Shown: positions 28,089 to 36,316 of the stretch, one piece after another | How positions within the stretch are numbered: position 1 is the stretch's first letter | Layout: each line of letters begins with the position of its first letter | Assembly (NCBI RefSeq): GCF_004519335.1 | Contig: NZ_SOZD01000001.1 | Coordinates: 496,001-560,000, forward strand | DNA: 64,000 bases | Reading direction: 5' to 3' | Source of the DNA: Jiella endophytica | GTDB taxonomy: Bacteria > Pseudomonadota > Alphaproteobacteria > Rhizobiales > Rhizobiaceae | The notes under the pieces: generated by a model | Told to the model about the DNA's origin: nothing | Database searches by the model: none | The model's input: the letters and a program-made list of their open reading frames with translations, nothing else | Translations under genes and position numbers: made by a program

Positions 28089-28499
28089 TCACACCCCCAG
28101 CGCCATGACCCCGTGGATGAGCGCGGCGAGTGCCGCACCGACCATTGCCAGGAAGGACAGGCCGGTGCCGGCCGAGCGCTGCCAGGCCGGCGCGTCGGCG
28201 GCGGTGAAGTGCAGCCCATGCAGCACCCGCCCGAGGGTGAGCATGATGCCGAGGACGTGGAGGATCAGCGCCGAGGTGCCGAGCAGCGCCGCAAGCGTCA
28301 TCGAGATCAGGGTGATCGGGATGAACTCGATGGCGTTGGCATGGCCCCGCATCACCCGGATCATCCGCGGATTGCCGCCGTCGCCCATGAAGACCTTTTC
28401 GCGCTGGCGGATCAGCCCGGTCTGCACTGCGAGCCAGATCAGGACGAAGCTGTTCAGCCCGGCATAGATCGCCACCGCGGCAAGTCCCAAGACATTCAT
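28089..28499 (-). CDS. MAPEG-family membrane protein
   Basis: The 136-residue protein has four membrane helices and the MAPEG signature around QREKVFMGDGGNPRMIRVMRGHANAIEFIP, with E and N/R residues characteristic of the glutathione-binding group. YecN-like bacterial MAPEG proteins are uncharacterised; eukaryotic relatives are glutathione transferases or leukotriene synthases. It is divergent from the NnrU-like gene across 167 bp. The start at 28499 gives MNVLGLAAVAIYAGLN. Confidence 0.88.
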   Translation of the reverse strand: MNVLGLAAVAIYAGLNSFVLIWLAVQTGLIRQREKVFMGDGGNPRMIRVMRGHANAIEFIPITLISMTLAALLGTSALILHVLGIMLTLGRVLHGLHFTAADAPAWQRSAGTGLSFLAMVGAALAALIHGVMALGV

Positions 28500-28666
28500 G
28501 CGAATTTTATCCTTCGTTGCGCGATGACGCTTCGCTTAAAGTCGCGGCGACGTAGTATCAGACATCGACGAGCCGGCGAAGTCCGTACAAGGGGATGCGC
28601 GACGGCCGGCAGGCGCATGGCGGGCGTGGTCTTTCAGAGCTGCCGCGTCGCAAGAGGGGCGGGCAC

Positions 28667-29239
28667 ATGATCACACTCATCATCGGACTTTTCATCTTTC
28701 TCGGCATCCACTCCTTCCGCATCGTCTCCGATGCCGGGCGAGCCGCGGCGATCCGGCGGCTCGGCGAGATGCGGTTCAAGGGAGCCTATTCGATCCTCTC
28801 GCTGGTGGGCCTCGTCCTCACCGTCTGGGGCTATGGCTGGGCACGGGACGGGCAGGGCATGCTCTATGATCCGCTGCCGGGGCTGAAGCACGTGGCGCTG
28901 GTGCTGGTGCCGGTGGCTTTCGTCCTCGTCGCGGCTGCCTACACGCCGACCGGCCGCATCAAGACGACGGTGCGCCATCCGATGGTGCTCGGCGTCGCGC
29001 TCTGGGCCCTCGGCCATCTCTTTGCCAATGGCGGCACGGCGGACGTCGTCCTGTTCGGCGCCTTCTTCGTCTGGGCGGTGGTCGACTATCTCAATTCGCT
29101 CGGCCGCAGCGCTCCGGTCACCGGCGAAACTCCGCGCACCATCGGCGATGTCGCGGCGGTCGTTGCCGGGCTCGTCGCCGCGGCGGTGTTTCTCGGCGGT
29201 TTGCATCGCTGGCTCTTCGACGTCTCGCCGCTCGGCTGA
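28667..29239 (+). CDS. NnrU-family membrane protein
   Basis: The 190-residue protein has about five membrane helices and the NnrU pattern LGIHSFRIV, FKGAYSILSLVGLVLTVWGYG and KTTVRHPMVLGVALWALGHLFANG. NnrU was named from denitrification gene clusters, but members are widespread and their function is unproven. ATG 28667 is chosen as the start just before the first helix; the longer frame adds a basic, non-hydrophobic stretch. No denitrification gene lies nearby. Confidence 0.88.
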   Translation: MITLIIGLFIFLGIHSFRIVSDAGRAAAIRRLGEMRFKGAYSILSLVGLVLTVWGYGWARDGQGMLYDPLPGLKHVALVLVPVAFVLVAAAYTPTGRIKTTVRHPMVLGVALWALGHLFANGGTADVVLFGAFFVWAVVDYLNSLGRSAPVTGETPRTIGDVAAVVAGLVAAAVFLGGLHRWLFDVSPLG

Positions 29240-29469
29240 GCGCGCCGGTGGAGCCAACGCAAAGGCTTCACCCGGAATCGTGACCTGGCCAGCGGGTCTG
29301 ACGTTCCGGCATTTCCCGCTCCGCCCGGACCGGGCGCAAGCGGCTGCCGCGACCGATGCCGCCACGCTCTGCTCTTTCGTCGCCGCGAAAAATCGTTAGA
29401 AGACGCCTTGATTTCCATCTGTGCGACCGCCTGGCGGTCGCGGCGGTGGGAAAGAAGGAAAGCGAGCGG

Positions 29470-30630
29470 ATGAGCGACGACAGTTTTTTCAGGGAAGTCG
29501 ACGAAGAGCTTCGCCAGGACAAGGTCAGGGCGGTCTGGACGCGGTTCGGCACCTGGCTGGTCGGCGGCGTCGTCGCGGTCGTTGCCGTGACGGCCGCATA
29601 CGTCGCCTGGGAGCACTACCAGACGAACCGGGCCAACGCCGCGGGCGACCGCTTCGCCACCGCCGTCAAGCTTGCCGACGACGGCAAGAGCGACGCTGCC
29701 GTCGAGGCCCTGAATGGCGTGATCGAGGAGGGCGTCGGTGCCTATCCGGCGCTCGCGCAGATGGCGATCGGCGGCATCGAGGCCAAGGCCGGCCACCCGA
29801 AGGAGGCCGTCGCCGCCTATGACAAGGTCTCCGACGAGGCAGACGCGCCCAAGGGCCTGCGCGACATGGCGTCGATCCGCGCCGGCTACGTGCTGGTCGA
29901 TTCCGGCAGCCTCGACGAGGTTCGCCAGCGCGTCGAGCGGCTCTCCGGCGACAGCGAGCCGCTGCGCTTTCCGGCGCGCGAGGCGATCGCCCTTGCCGCC
30001 TGGAAGGCCGGTGACGCCAAGACCGCCAAGCCGCTGCTCGACCAGCTGGTCACCGATCCCGGCACCCCGCGGGACATTTCCGGCCGGGCACGCATTCTGC
30101 TCGACCTGATCAATTCCGGCGCCACCGGCCCCGATGCGCTGCCGCCGGCAAAGCCCGGCAGCGCCGCGGCCGAGGCCGGCGCCGACAACGGCCTCGGCAG
30201 CGTCGATCTCAACGGCCTCCTCGACACCTCCGGCAGTTCCGGCGAGGCGGACGCTACGGCACCGGTACCCGGCGGGGCGACGATGCCGACCACCGATCTC
30301 GGCACCACGGCTGCGCCCGCTGCCTCGGGCGATCCCGCCGCCCCGGCCGATGCTCAGGCTGCGCCCGCTGACGCGGCGCCGGCCGCTGCTGGCCCCGACA
30401 CGTCGGGTCAGCCGTCGGCACCTGAGGATGCTGCCCCCGCCGCCACGAATGCGGCGCCACAGAACGCGCCCGCGGCGGATGCGAATGCACCGGCGGCGGA
30501 TGCGAGCGCGCCGGCGGATGCATCGTCCGAGCCTTCCGCCACCACCATCGAGCCAGAGTCCACCACCGTCGTGCCTGCCGAAGGCGATGCGCCGCCGCCC
30601 GCCTCGGACACGCCGGCAACCGGCAATTGA
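29470..30630 (+). CDS. Membrane-anchored TPR-like protein (YfgM/TPR_21 type) with Ala/Pro-rich tail
   Basis: The 386-residue protein has a cytoplasmic N-terminus (MSDDSFFREVDEELRQDK), one membrane helix at about 27-47 and a periplasmic TPR-like domain (about 50-210). A tail of about 150 residues follows, made almost wholly of Ala, Pro, Asp and Ser. The N-terminal two thirds match the YfgM-like domain that in other bacteria associates with the Sec translocon and periplasmic chaperones. It lies 33 bp before der, the position YfgM/BamB genes often hold. The tail repeats (APADA-like) look disordered. Confidence 0.85.
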   Translation: MSDDSFFREVDEELRQDKVRAVWTRFGTWLVGGVVAVVAVTAAYVAWEHYQTNRANAAGDRFATAVKLADDGKSDAAVEALNGVIEEGVGAYPALAQMAIGGIEAKAGHPKEAVAAYDKVSDEADAPKGLRDMASIRAGYVLVDSGSLDEVRQRVERLSGDSEPLRFPAREAIALAAWKAGDAKTAKPLLDQLVTDPGTPRDISGRARILLDLINSGATGPDALPPAKPGSAAAEAGADNGLGSVDLNGLLDTSGSSGEADATAPVPGGATMPTTDLGTTAAPAASGDPAAPADAQAAPADAAPAAAGPDTSGQPSAPEDAAPAATNAAPQNAPAADANAPAADASAPADASSEPSATTIEPESTTVVPAEGDAPPPASDTPATGN

Positions 30631-30663
30631 GCCGCGGCCAAGCTAGAAGGAAACCGTCCCGAC

Positions 30664-32097
30664 ATGGTCACCATCGCCATCATCGGTCGGCCGAATGTCG
30701 GGAAGTCGACGCTGTTCAACCGCCTCGTCGGGCGGCGTCTCGCCCTCGTCGACGATCGGCCGGGCGTCACCCGCGACCGGCGCATGGGCGAGGCGCGGCT
30801 GATGGATCTCGAATTCGGGATCGTCGACACCGCCGGACTCGAGGATGCCGGCGCCGAGACCCTCGAGGGCCGTATGCGGGCGCAGACCGAGGCGGCGATC
30901 GCCGCCGCCGATCTCTGCCTGTTCATGATCGACGTGAAGGCCGGTCTGACGCCGCAGGACCAGGATTTCGCCGAGCTGCTGCGCCGCTCGGCCCGCAAGG
31001 TGATCCTCGTCGCCAACAAGGCCGAGGCCCGCGGCTCGCAGGCCGGCCTCCTCGATGCCTATTCCGTCGGTCTCGGCGAGCCGGTGGCGATCTCGGCCGA
31101 ACATGGCGAAGGCATGGGCGACCTGCGCGACGCCATGGTCGAGGCGCTCGGCCGCGCCGCCTTCCGCCCGGCAAAGCCGGCGAAAGCCGCCGAGGAAGAG
31201 CCGCTCACCGAAGACGCCGCGGATGAAGAGCCCGGCGACGAGGACGAGGCGATCGAGCCCTACGACGCGACGAAGCCTTTGCGGCTCGCCATCGTCGGTC
31301 GGCCGAATGCCGGCAAGTCGACGCTGATCAACCGCTTCCTCGGCGAGGATCGGCTGCTGACCGGCCCCGAGGCGGGCATCACCCGCGATTCGATCTCCGT
31401 CGAATGGGAATGGCGCGGCCGGAAGATCAAGGTCTTCGACACTGCCGGCATGCGCCGCAAGGCGCGGATCCAGGAAAAGCTGGAAAAGCTCTCCGTCGCC
31501 GACGGCCTGCGCGCCATCCGTTTCGCCGAGGTGGTGGTCATCGTCTTCGACGTGACGATCCCCTTCGAGCGGCAGGATCTCTCGATCGTCGACCTCATCG
31601 AGCGCGAAGGCCGGGCGCCTGTGATTGCCTTCAACAAATGGGATCTCGTCGAGGATCGCCAGGCGCTGCTCGCCGATCTGCGCGAGAAGACCGGACGGCT
31701 TTTGCCGCAATTGCGCGGGATAAAGGCGGTGACGGTCTCCGGCGAGACCGGCGAGGGGATCGACCGGCTGATGAAGGCGGTGACCGAAACGCACGAGATC
31801 TGGAACCGGCGGGTCAGCACGGCGCGGCTGAATCAGTGGCTGGAACGCGCGGTCGCCAAGCATCCGCCGCCGGCGGTCGCTGGACGACGCGTTAACGTCA
31901 AGTATATGACGCAGATCAAGACGCGGCCGCCGAGCTTCGTCGTCTCGACCGCCCGGCCGGAAGCGCTCGGCGCGAGCTACACGCGCTATCTCGTCAATGG
32001 CTTGCGCGACCAGTTCGGTTTCGCCGGCGTTCCGATCAGGCTAGCTTTGCGCAAGCCTCGCAACCCTTACGCATTGAAAAAGAAACGTTCGTCTTGA
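30664..32097 (+). CDS. der: GTPase Der (EngA), ribosome assembly
   Basis: The 477-residue protein has the diagnostic tandem G domains: GRPNVGKST at residues 8-16 and GRPNAGKST near 212-220, each with DTAG and NKxD motifs (NKAE in the first, NKWD in the second). It ends with a C-terminal KH-like domain ([15 protein letters not shown]) and a basic tail KKKRSS. Der is needed for 50S maturation. An acidic linker (about 175-195, [19 protein letters not shown]) joins the G domains. The NKAE version in domain 1 is a mild deviation. Confidence 0.97.
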   Translation: MVTIAIIGRPNVGKSTLFNRLVGRRLALVDDRPGVTRDRRMGEARLMDLEFGIVDTAGLEDAGAETLEGRMRAQTEAAIAAADLCLFMIDVKAGLTPQDQDFAELLRRSARKVILVANKAEARGSQAGLLDAYSVGLGEPVAISAEHGEGMGDLRDAMVEALGRAAFRPAKPAKAAEEEPLTEDAADEEPGDEDEAIEPYDATKPLRLAIVGRPNAGKSTLINRFLGEDRLLTGPEAGITRDSISVEWEWRGRKIKVFDTAGMRRKARIQEKLEKLSVADGLRAIRFAEVVVIVFDVTIPFERQDLSIVDLIEREGRAPVIAFNKWDLVEDRQALLADLREKTGRLLPQLRGIKAVTVSGETGEGIDRLMKAVTETHEIWNRRVSTARLNQWLERAVAKHPPPAVAGRRVNVKYMTQIKTRPPSFVVSTARPEALGASYTRYLVNGLRDQFGFAGVPIRLALRKPRNPYALKKKRSS

Positions 32098-32112
32098 AAA
32101 GACCAAATTTCG

Positions 32113-32133
32113 TTAACCATTAGACAAGGTTAA
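32113..32133. promoter_or_regulatory. Inverted TTAACC half-sites, possible CtrA-type site
   Basis: TTAACC (32113-32118, within TTAACCAT, a known CtrA-type half motif) and GGTTAA (32128-32133) face each other across 9 bp in the AT-rich gap 57 bp before the SleB-type hydrolase gene. The spacing differs from TTAA-N7-TTAA, so assignment is tentative. Confidence 0.4.
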
Positions 32134-32189
32134 TGGGGGATGTTTTAGCAGCATCTGTGGGAAATCTGTAACAGGCAAGCGGGGGCTTG

Positions 32190-33374
32190 ATGGGGGCTGA
32201 GGGGCCGGCGGCGGAAAGCCGTGCGTGGCGACGTGGCTATCGAATGGCAGGGCGTGTCACGGCGATCGTGGGTTCGGGGATGTTGCTCGTGGGGATGAGC
32301 GCCACCCGGATCGATCATCAGGACATCACCAAACTCGTCGCCGGCGCCGATAGCGCCGGACGGGCGCATGCCTTTCTGGTGGCCGGCCGCTTCGGCCAGA
32401 TGTCGGCCGCCGATCTCGCCTATTCGGCGGACGAGGGCGCCCGCATGCTCGCCGAGCGCAAGGCCGCCGAGGCCCATGCCCGGCGCATGGCGCTGGTTGC
32501 AGAGGGCGACGAGCCGCACATCCGGCGCTCCGGCAAGTCCGGCCGCGTCGCCGGCCCGGTCGGCGATCTTTCCCGCTTCGGCCTTGCGGCCGGTTCCGTC
32601 TTCGATGGCCGGGGCCTCCTCGGTCCGCGCGTCACCGGTGCCGAGGCGCGCATCCGCACCGCCTTCGGCCGGGTCAATCCGACGACCCGCGACGCCGTGG
32701 CGCTGGCGACCAGCTTCCAGCTGATGGGCCCGCCGAAATTCGACAAGAAGAACGACGGCAAGGCGGCCGACAAGGTCATGCTCGCCTCGCTGCGTCCCGG
32801 CGATGACACCGGCGCCCTCGGCTATGCGCCGGCCGATGGCGGCACTGCCGGCCGGGCCTCGTCGATGTTCGAGCGCGTCCTCAAGGACCAGCCGGAAGCC
32901 TTCATCCCGCCGGTCGACGGCGACGACCACGCCTGGGCCGCGACGCCGCTGCCGAAGGAAGCCTACAGCGAATCCGAGCAGACCTGCCTTGCCAACGGCA
33001 TCTATTTCGAGGCCCGCGGCGAGAGCGAAGAGGGCCAGGCGGCCGTCGCCCAGGTGATCCTCAACCGCGTGCGCAATCCGGCCTATCCGAACTCGATCTG
33101 CGGCGTCGTCTATCAGAACAAGAACTGGCGCAACCGCTGCCAGTTCTCCTTCGCCTGCGACGGCCACAAGGACCGCATCCGCGACGCCGGCGCCTATGCC
33201 AAGGCCGAAGAGATCGCCAAGGAGGCGACCACCGGCGAGGTCTGGATCGCCGAGGTCGGTTCGGCGACGCATTATCACGCCAACTACGTTCGCCCGCGCT
33301 GGGCACGGGCGATGGAGAAGGTCGACAAGATCGGCCGCCACATCTTCTATCGCACCTTCAACGGTGGCCGCTGA
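32190..33374 (+). CDS. SleB/CwlJ-family cell wall hydrolase
   Basis: The 394-residue protein has a short N-terminal membrane segment (about 21-38, VTAIVGSGMLLVGMSA), a long linker, and a C-terminal Hydrolase_2 domain (about 265-390). The domain shows YFEARGESEEGQAAVAQVILNR, CGVVYQN and RCQFSFACDG, the first containing the catalytic glutamate. Family members are lytic transglycosylase-like peptidoglycan hydrolases. In non-sporulating alphaproteobacteria they act in wall remodelling. Start ATG 32190; a TTG one codon before is also possible. Paired TTAACC half-sites upstream suggest cell-cycle control. Confidence 0.9.
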   Translation: MGAEGPAAESRAWRRGYRMAGRVTAIVGSGMLLVGMSATRIDHQDITKLVAGADSAGRAHAFLVAGRFGQMSAADLAYSADEGARMLAERKAAEAHARRMALVAEGDEPHIRRSGKSGRVAGPVGDLSRFGLAAGSVFDGRGLLGPRVTGAEARIRTAFGRVNPTTRDAVALATSFQLMGPPKFDKKNDGKAADKVMLASLRPGDDTGALGYAPADGGTAGRASSMFERVLKDQPEAFIPPVDGDDHAWAATPLPKEAYSESEQTCLANGIYFEARGESEEGQAAVAQVILNRVRNPAYPNSICGVVYQNKNWRNRCQFSFACDGHKDRIRDAGAYAKAEEIAKEATTGEVWIAEVGSATHYHANYVRPRWARAMEKVDKIGRHIFYRTFNGGR

Positions 33375-33500
33375 GCCGCCGCCTCCGGGCAGGGTCCGGA
33401 TGGCCGGCCCGTCGCGCTCCGGCCAATTCGCCCGACGCTTTTTTCGATCGACACGCTTTTCACCATGACGCGCGATGGTCTAAGCCTTCGCGCGAATACA

Positions 33501-33546
33501 GCATCGATCCGAAAATCGGAATCGATTTCCGGACCGCACGATGCGG
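33501..33546. repeat. Rhizobiales-type dispersed palindromic repeat
   Basis: GCATCGATCCGAAAATCGGA followed by ATCGATTTCCGGA and CGATGC forms an imperfect hairpin in the gap before eda. A related copy is at 63271-63302. The style (ATCCGAAAATCGGAATCGATTT) recalls a very common rhizobial intergenic repeat. Confidence 0.55.
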
Positions 33547-33601
33547 TGAATCAAAGAGGAAGAGCGTCCTTTGCGCGTCCATTCGGGCGCAGGGCGCTCT
33601 G

Positions 33602-34270
33602 ATGTCATTGGAGCGCGTCATCGCCATGAGCCAGGATTCCAAACGCCTTCTCCAGATCCTGACGGCGCAGCCGGTGGTGCCGGTCGTCGCCGTCGAGAGC
33701 GCCGGCGAGGGCGTCTCGCTCGCCCGCGCGCTCGTCGCCGGCGGCATCCGCTGCATCGAGGTCACGCTGCGCACGCCCGCCGCCATCGAGGCGATCAGGG
33801 CGATCGTCGGCGAAGTCCCGGACATGGTCTGCGGTGCCGGCACCATCCTGACGCCGAAACAGTTCACCGAGGCCGAAAAGGCCGGATCGAAATTCATCGT
33901 CTCGCCCGGGGCGACCGTCGAGGTTCTCGACGCGGCGCGCGGCAGCGACGTGCCGCTCCTGCCGGGGTCGGCGACGCCGAGCGAGATGATGGCGATGCTG
34001 CAGGAGGGCTACGAGGTGCTGAAGTTCTTCCCGGCCGAGCAGATCGGCGGGGCGGCGCTTCTGAAGTCCATCGCGCCCGTGATGCCGGCCTTGAAATTCT
34101 GCCCGACCGGCGGCGTCTCGATGAAGAACGTCAAGGATTACCTGAGCTTGCTGAACGTTCTTTGCGTTGGCGGCTCTTGGCTCGCGCCGAAGGACAAGGT
34201 CGCCGCCGGCGACTGGGCGGGCATCACCGAGCTTGCCAGGGAGGCCGCCGGGCTGAAGGCGGCCGCCTGA
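33602..34270 (+). CDS. eda: 2-dehydro-3-deoxy-phosphogluconate (KDPG) aldolase
   Basis: The 222-residue class I aldolase splits KDPG to pyruvate and glyceraldehyde 3-phosphate in the Entner-Doudoroff pathway; many members also cleave 4-hydroxy-2-oxoglutarate. Catalytic residues are E53 and R57 (CIEVTLRTP) and the Schiff-base lysine K141 (EVLKFFPAE), with PTGGV for phosphate binding. Two starts are possible, ATG 33602 and ATG 33626; neither has an outstanding ribosome site. The partner edd is not in this window. Phosphoketolase lies 2 kb downstream, so sugar-phosphate metabolism is clustered here. Confidence 0.95.
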   Translation: MSLERVIAMSQDSKRLLQILTAQPVVPVVAVESAGEGVSLARALVAGGIRCIEVTLRTPAAIEAIRAIVGEVPDMVCGAGTILTPKQFTEAEKAGSKFIVSPGATVEVLDAARGSDVPLLPGSATPSEMMAMLQEGYEVLKFFPAEQIGGAALLKSIAPVMPALKFCPTGGVSMKNVKDYLSLLNVLCVGGSWLAPKDKVAAGDWAGITELAREAAGLKAAA

Positions 34271-34340
34271 CGAAACCGTTCGGGCCGCCGCCGATTTCGG
34301 CTTGACGGTCCGGCGGCGCGGCGGCAATGTCCTCGCCGTT

Positions 34341-34415
34341 GCGGGTGTAGTTCAGTGGTAGAACGCAAGCTTCCCAAGCTTGATGTCGTGGGTTCGATCC
34401 CCATCGCCCGCTCCA
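34341..34415 (+). tRNA. tRNA-Gly (anticodon CCC), CCA encoded
   Basis: The cloverleaf is complete: acceptor GCGGGTG pairs with CGCCCGC, D arm GTTC/GAAC, anticodon stem CAAGC/GCTTG with loop TTCCCAA (anticodon CCC, reads GGG), T arm GTGGG TTCGATC CCCAT. The terminal CCA is in the DNA. It stands alone between eda and the kinase fusion gene. Confidence 0.96.
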
Positions 34416-34530
34416 GTTCCTCAGACGATGACGCCCGCCTTCGGCCAGTGACCAGGCCAGGGTCGCGCTGCCACGCCGGGGCGGGCCGCGTCGATGGCCT
34501 TTCGCTGACATCCTTGCCGGGAGGTCCGCC

Positions 34531-36090
34531 ATGAGCGACATGCCGGATGAGGCCGTCGTCCGCTTCCTGAGGGAGCAGGGCTTTAAGGGCGTCGATCCCC
34601 AAGCCGTCGCGACGGTGACGACGCATATCTCGCTGCTTCTGATCGGCGGCGACACGGCGCTGAAGCTGAAGCGGCCGGTCAGGCTTCCCTATGCGGATTT
34701 CTCGACGCCTGAGCTGCGGCTCGCCGCGTGCAGGAGTGAGGTCGATCTCAACCGGCGCACGGCGCCGGAACTCTATCGCGGCGTCCACCGCATCACCCGC
34801 GAAGCCGATGGCGCGTTTGCCCTCGACGGCGACGGCGAACTCGTCGATGCGCATGTCGAGATGCACCGCTTCGACGACGCCTCGCTGCTCGACCGTCAGG
34901 CCGAGGCCGGCACGCTCGACATCGCACTGATGGGGCCGCTCGGGGCCGCCATCGCCGATTTTCACCAAAGCCTTGCGCCTGTCGCCCGCACCGGCGGGGC
35001 GGCCCGCATGGCCGGCGTCCTCGACGTCAACGAGGCGGCGCTCGCCACCACCGACGTCTTTCCGGCCGACGAGGTGAGCGACTTCAACCGCCGCTTCCGC
35101 GCCGCGCTGTCGCGGCTCGCGCCGCTGCTCGATCAGCGGGCGGAGGACGGGAAGGTGCGGCGCGGCCACGGCGACTTGCATCTTCGCAACATCTGCCTGA
35201 TCGAGGGCAGGCCGGTGCTCTTCGACTGCCTGGAATTCAACGAGGAACTCGGCACCACCGACGTCTTCTACGATCTCGCCTTCCTCCTGATGGATCTCTG
35301 GCATCGGCGCCTCTTCGATCACGCCAATCTGGTGATGAACCGCTATCTCGACCTCACCGGCGACGAGGCGGGCCTGCCGGCACTGCCTTTCTTCATGGCG
35401 GTGCGCGCCGCCGTCAGGGCGCATGTCGGCGCGACGGCGGCGGCGAGCGGTGACGGCGCCTCGACCGAGCGTGCCGAGGCCCGCCGCTATTTCGACCTCG
35501 CCGGCGAGCTCCTCGAAGAACGGCGAAGCGTCCTCGTCGCCGTCGGCGGCCTCTCCGGCTCGGGCAAGTCGACGGTCGCCCGCGCCGTCGCCTCCGGCAT
35601 CGGCCCGGCGCCGGGCGCCCGGACGATCTCCAGCGACAGGCTGCGCAAGCGGCTCTTTGGCGTCGCCCCCGAAACCCGCCTGCCGGCAACCGCCTATCGG
35701 CCCGAGGTGACGGCGACGGTCTACGAGACGCTGTGCGCCGCGAGCGCCGCCGTTCTCGGCCTCGGCCACGCGGTCGTTGCCGACGCGACCTTTGAGCGAC
35801 GGGTGGACCGCGACCGCATCGCAGCGGTGGCGCAAGAGGCGAAGGTTCCGTTCGTCGGGCTCTGGCTCGACGTTCCGGCAGGCGAGCTCCTGCGCCGCGT
35901 CGGCGCGCGGACCGGCGATCCTTCCGATGCGACGCCCGATGTCGTGCGCCGCCAGCTCGCGCAAGACCATGGCGACATCGCCTGGATGCCGGTGCCGGGA
36001 ACCGGCACGCCCGAGGCGGTCGCGGCGCGGGCGCGGGCGATCGTCGGAGGCGCTGACGCCGAGGCAAGCGGCGCCAGCTCCGACACGTAG
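34531..36090 (+). CDS. Fusion of aminoglycoside phosphotransferase-like and AAA/zeta-like P-loop kinase domains
   Basis: The 519-residue protein joins an APH/choline kinase-like N-terminal half to a P-loop kinase C-terminal half (about 330-519). The first half has Brenner motif H213-G-D-L-H-L-R-N220 and [12 protein letters not shown] with the Mg-binding Asp. The second has Walker A G340-L-S-G-S-G-K-S-T and [15 protein letters not shown]. Such two-domain proteins are widespread in proteobacteria and not biochemically defined; phosphorylation of a small molecule is likely. It precedes phosphoketolase and acetate kinase by 226 bp, and proteins of this type are often found near metabolic stress genes. 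A GAGG ribosome site precedes ATG 34531. Confidence 0.88.
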   Translation: MSDMPDEAVVRFLREQGFKGVDPQAVATVTTHISLLLIGGDTALKLKRPVRLPYADFSTPELRLAACRSEVDLNRRTAPELYRGVHRITREADGAFALDGDGELVDAHVEMHRFDDASLLDRQAEAGTLDIALMGPLGAAIADFHQSLAPVARTGGAARMAGVLDVNEAALATTDVFPADEVSDFNRRFRAALSRLAPLLDQRAEDGKVRRGHGDLHLRNICLIEGRPVLFDCLEFNEELGTTDVFYDLAFLLMDLWHRRLFDHANLVMNRYLDLTGDEAGLPALPFFMAVRAAVRAHVGATAAASGDGASTERAEARRYFDLAGELLEERRSVLVAVGGLSGSGKSTVARAVASGIGPAPGARTISSDRLRKRLFGVAPETRLPATAYRPEVTATVYETLCAASAAVLGLGHAVVADATFERRVDRDRIAAVAQEAKVPFVGLWLDVPAGELLRRVGARTGDPSDATPDVVRRQLAQDHGDIAWMPVPGTGTPEAVAARARAIVGGADAEASGASSDT

Positions 36091-36151
36091 CAGCCGAGCG
36101 GAGGCAGCGCCCTTCGCCCGTCCGTCATCCTGCGGTCACGCGAAGGGTGCT

Positions 36152-36165
36152 TTGACGTCGGTCAA
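36152..36165. promoter_or_regulatory. FNR/FixK-type box upstream of xfp-ackA
   Basis: TTGACGTCGGTCAA is a perfect TTGAC-N4-GTCAA palindrome, matching the consensus for Crp/Fnr-family oxygen regulators (FnrL/FixK, TTGAY-N4-RTCAA). It lies 152 bp before the phosphoketolase ATG, in the gap that should carry that operon's promoter. Confidence 0.65.
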
Positions 36166-36316
36166 TGCGGTGGCTGCGAAGAGCTGGCCAGATGCCGCCG
36201 AAGATCCGCGACGGGGCGGATCGGCGATCTCCGGGCGCGGCCTTCTCGCGCTACCGCCGGCATCGCCCCCGGGAGCCCGACCGCAGCCTGCTGCGAGAGG
36301 CAAGGAGCAAGCGACC

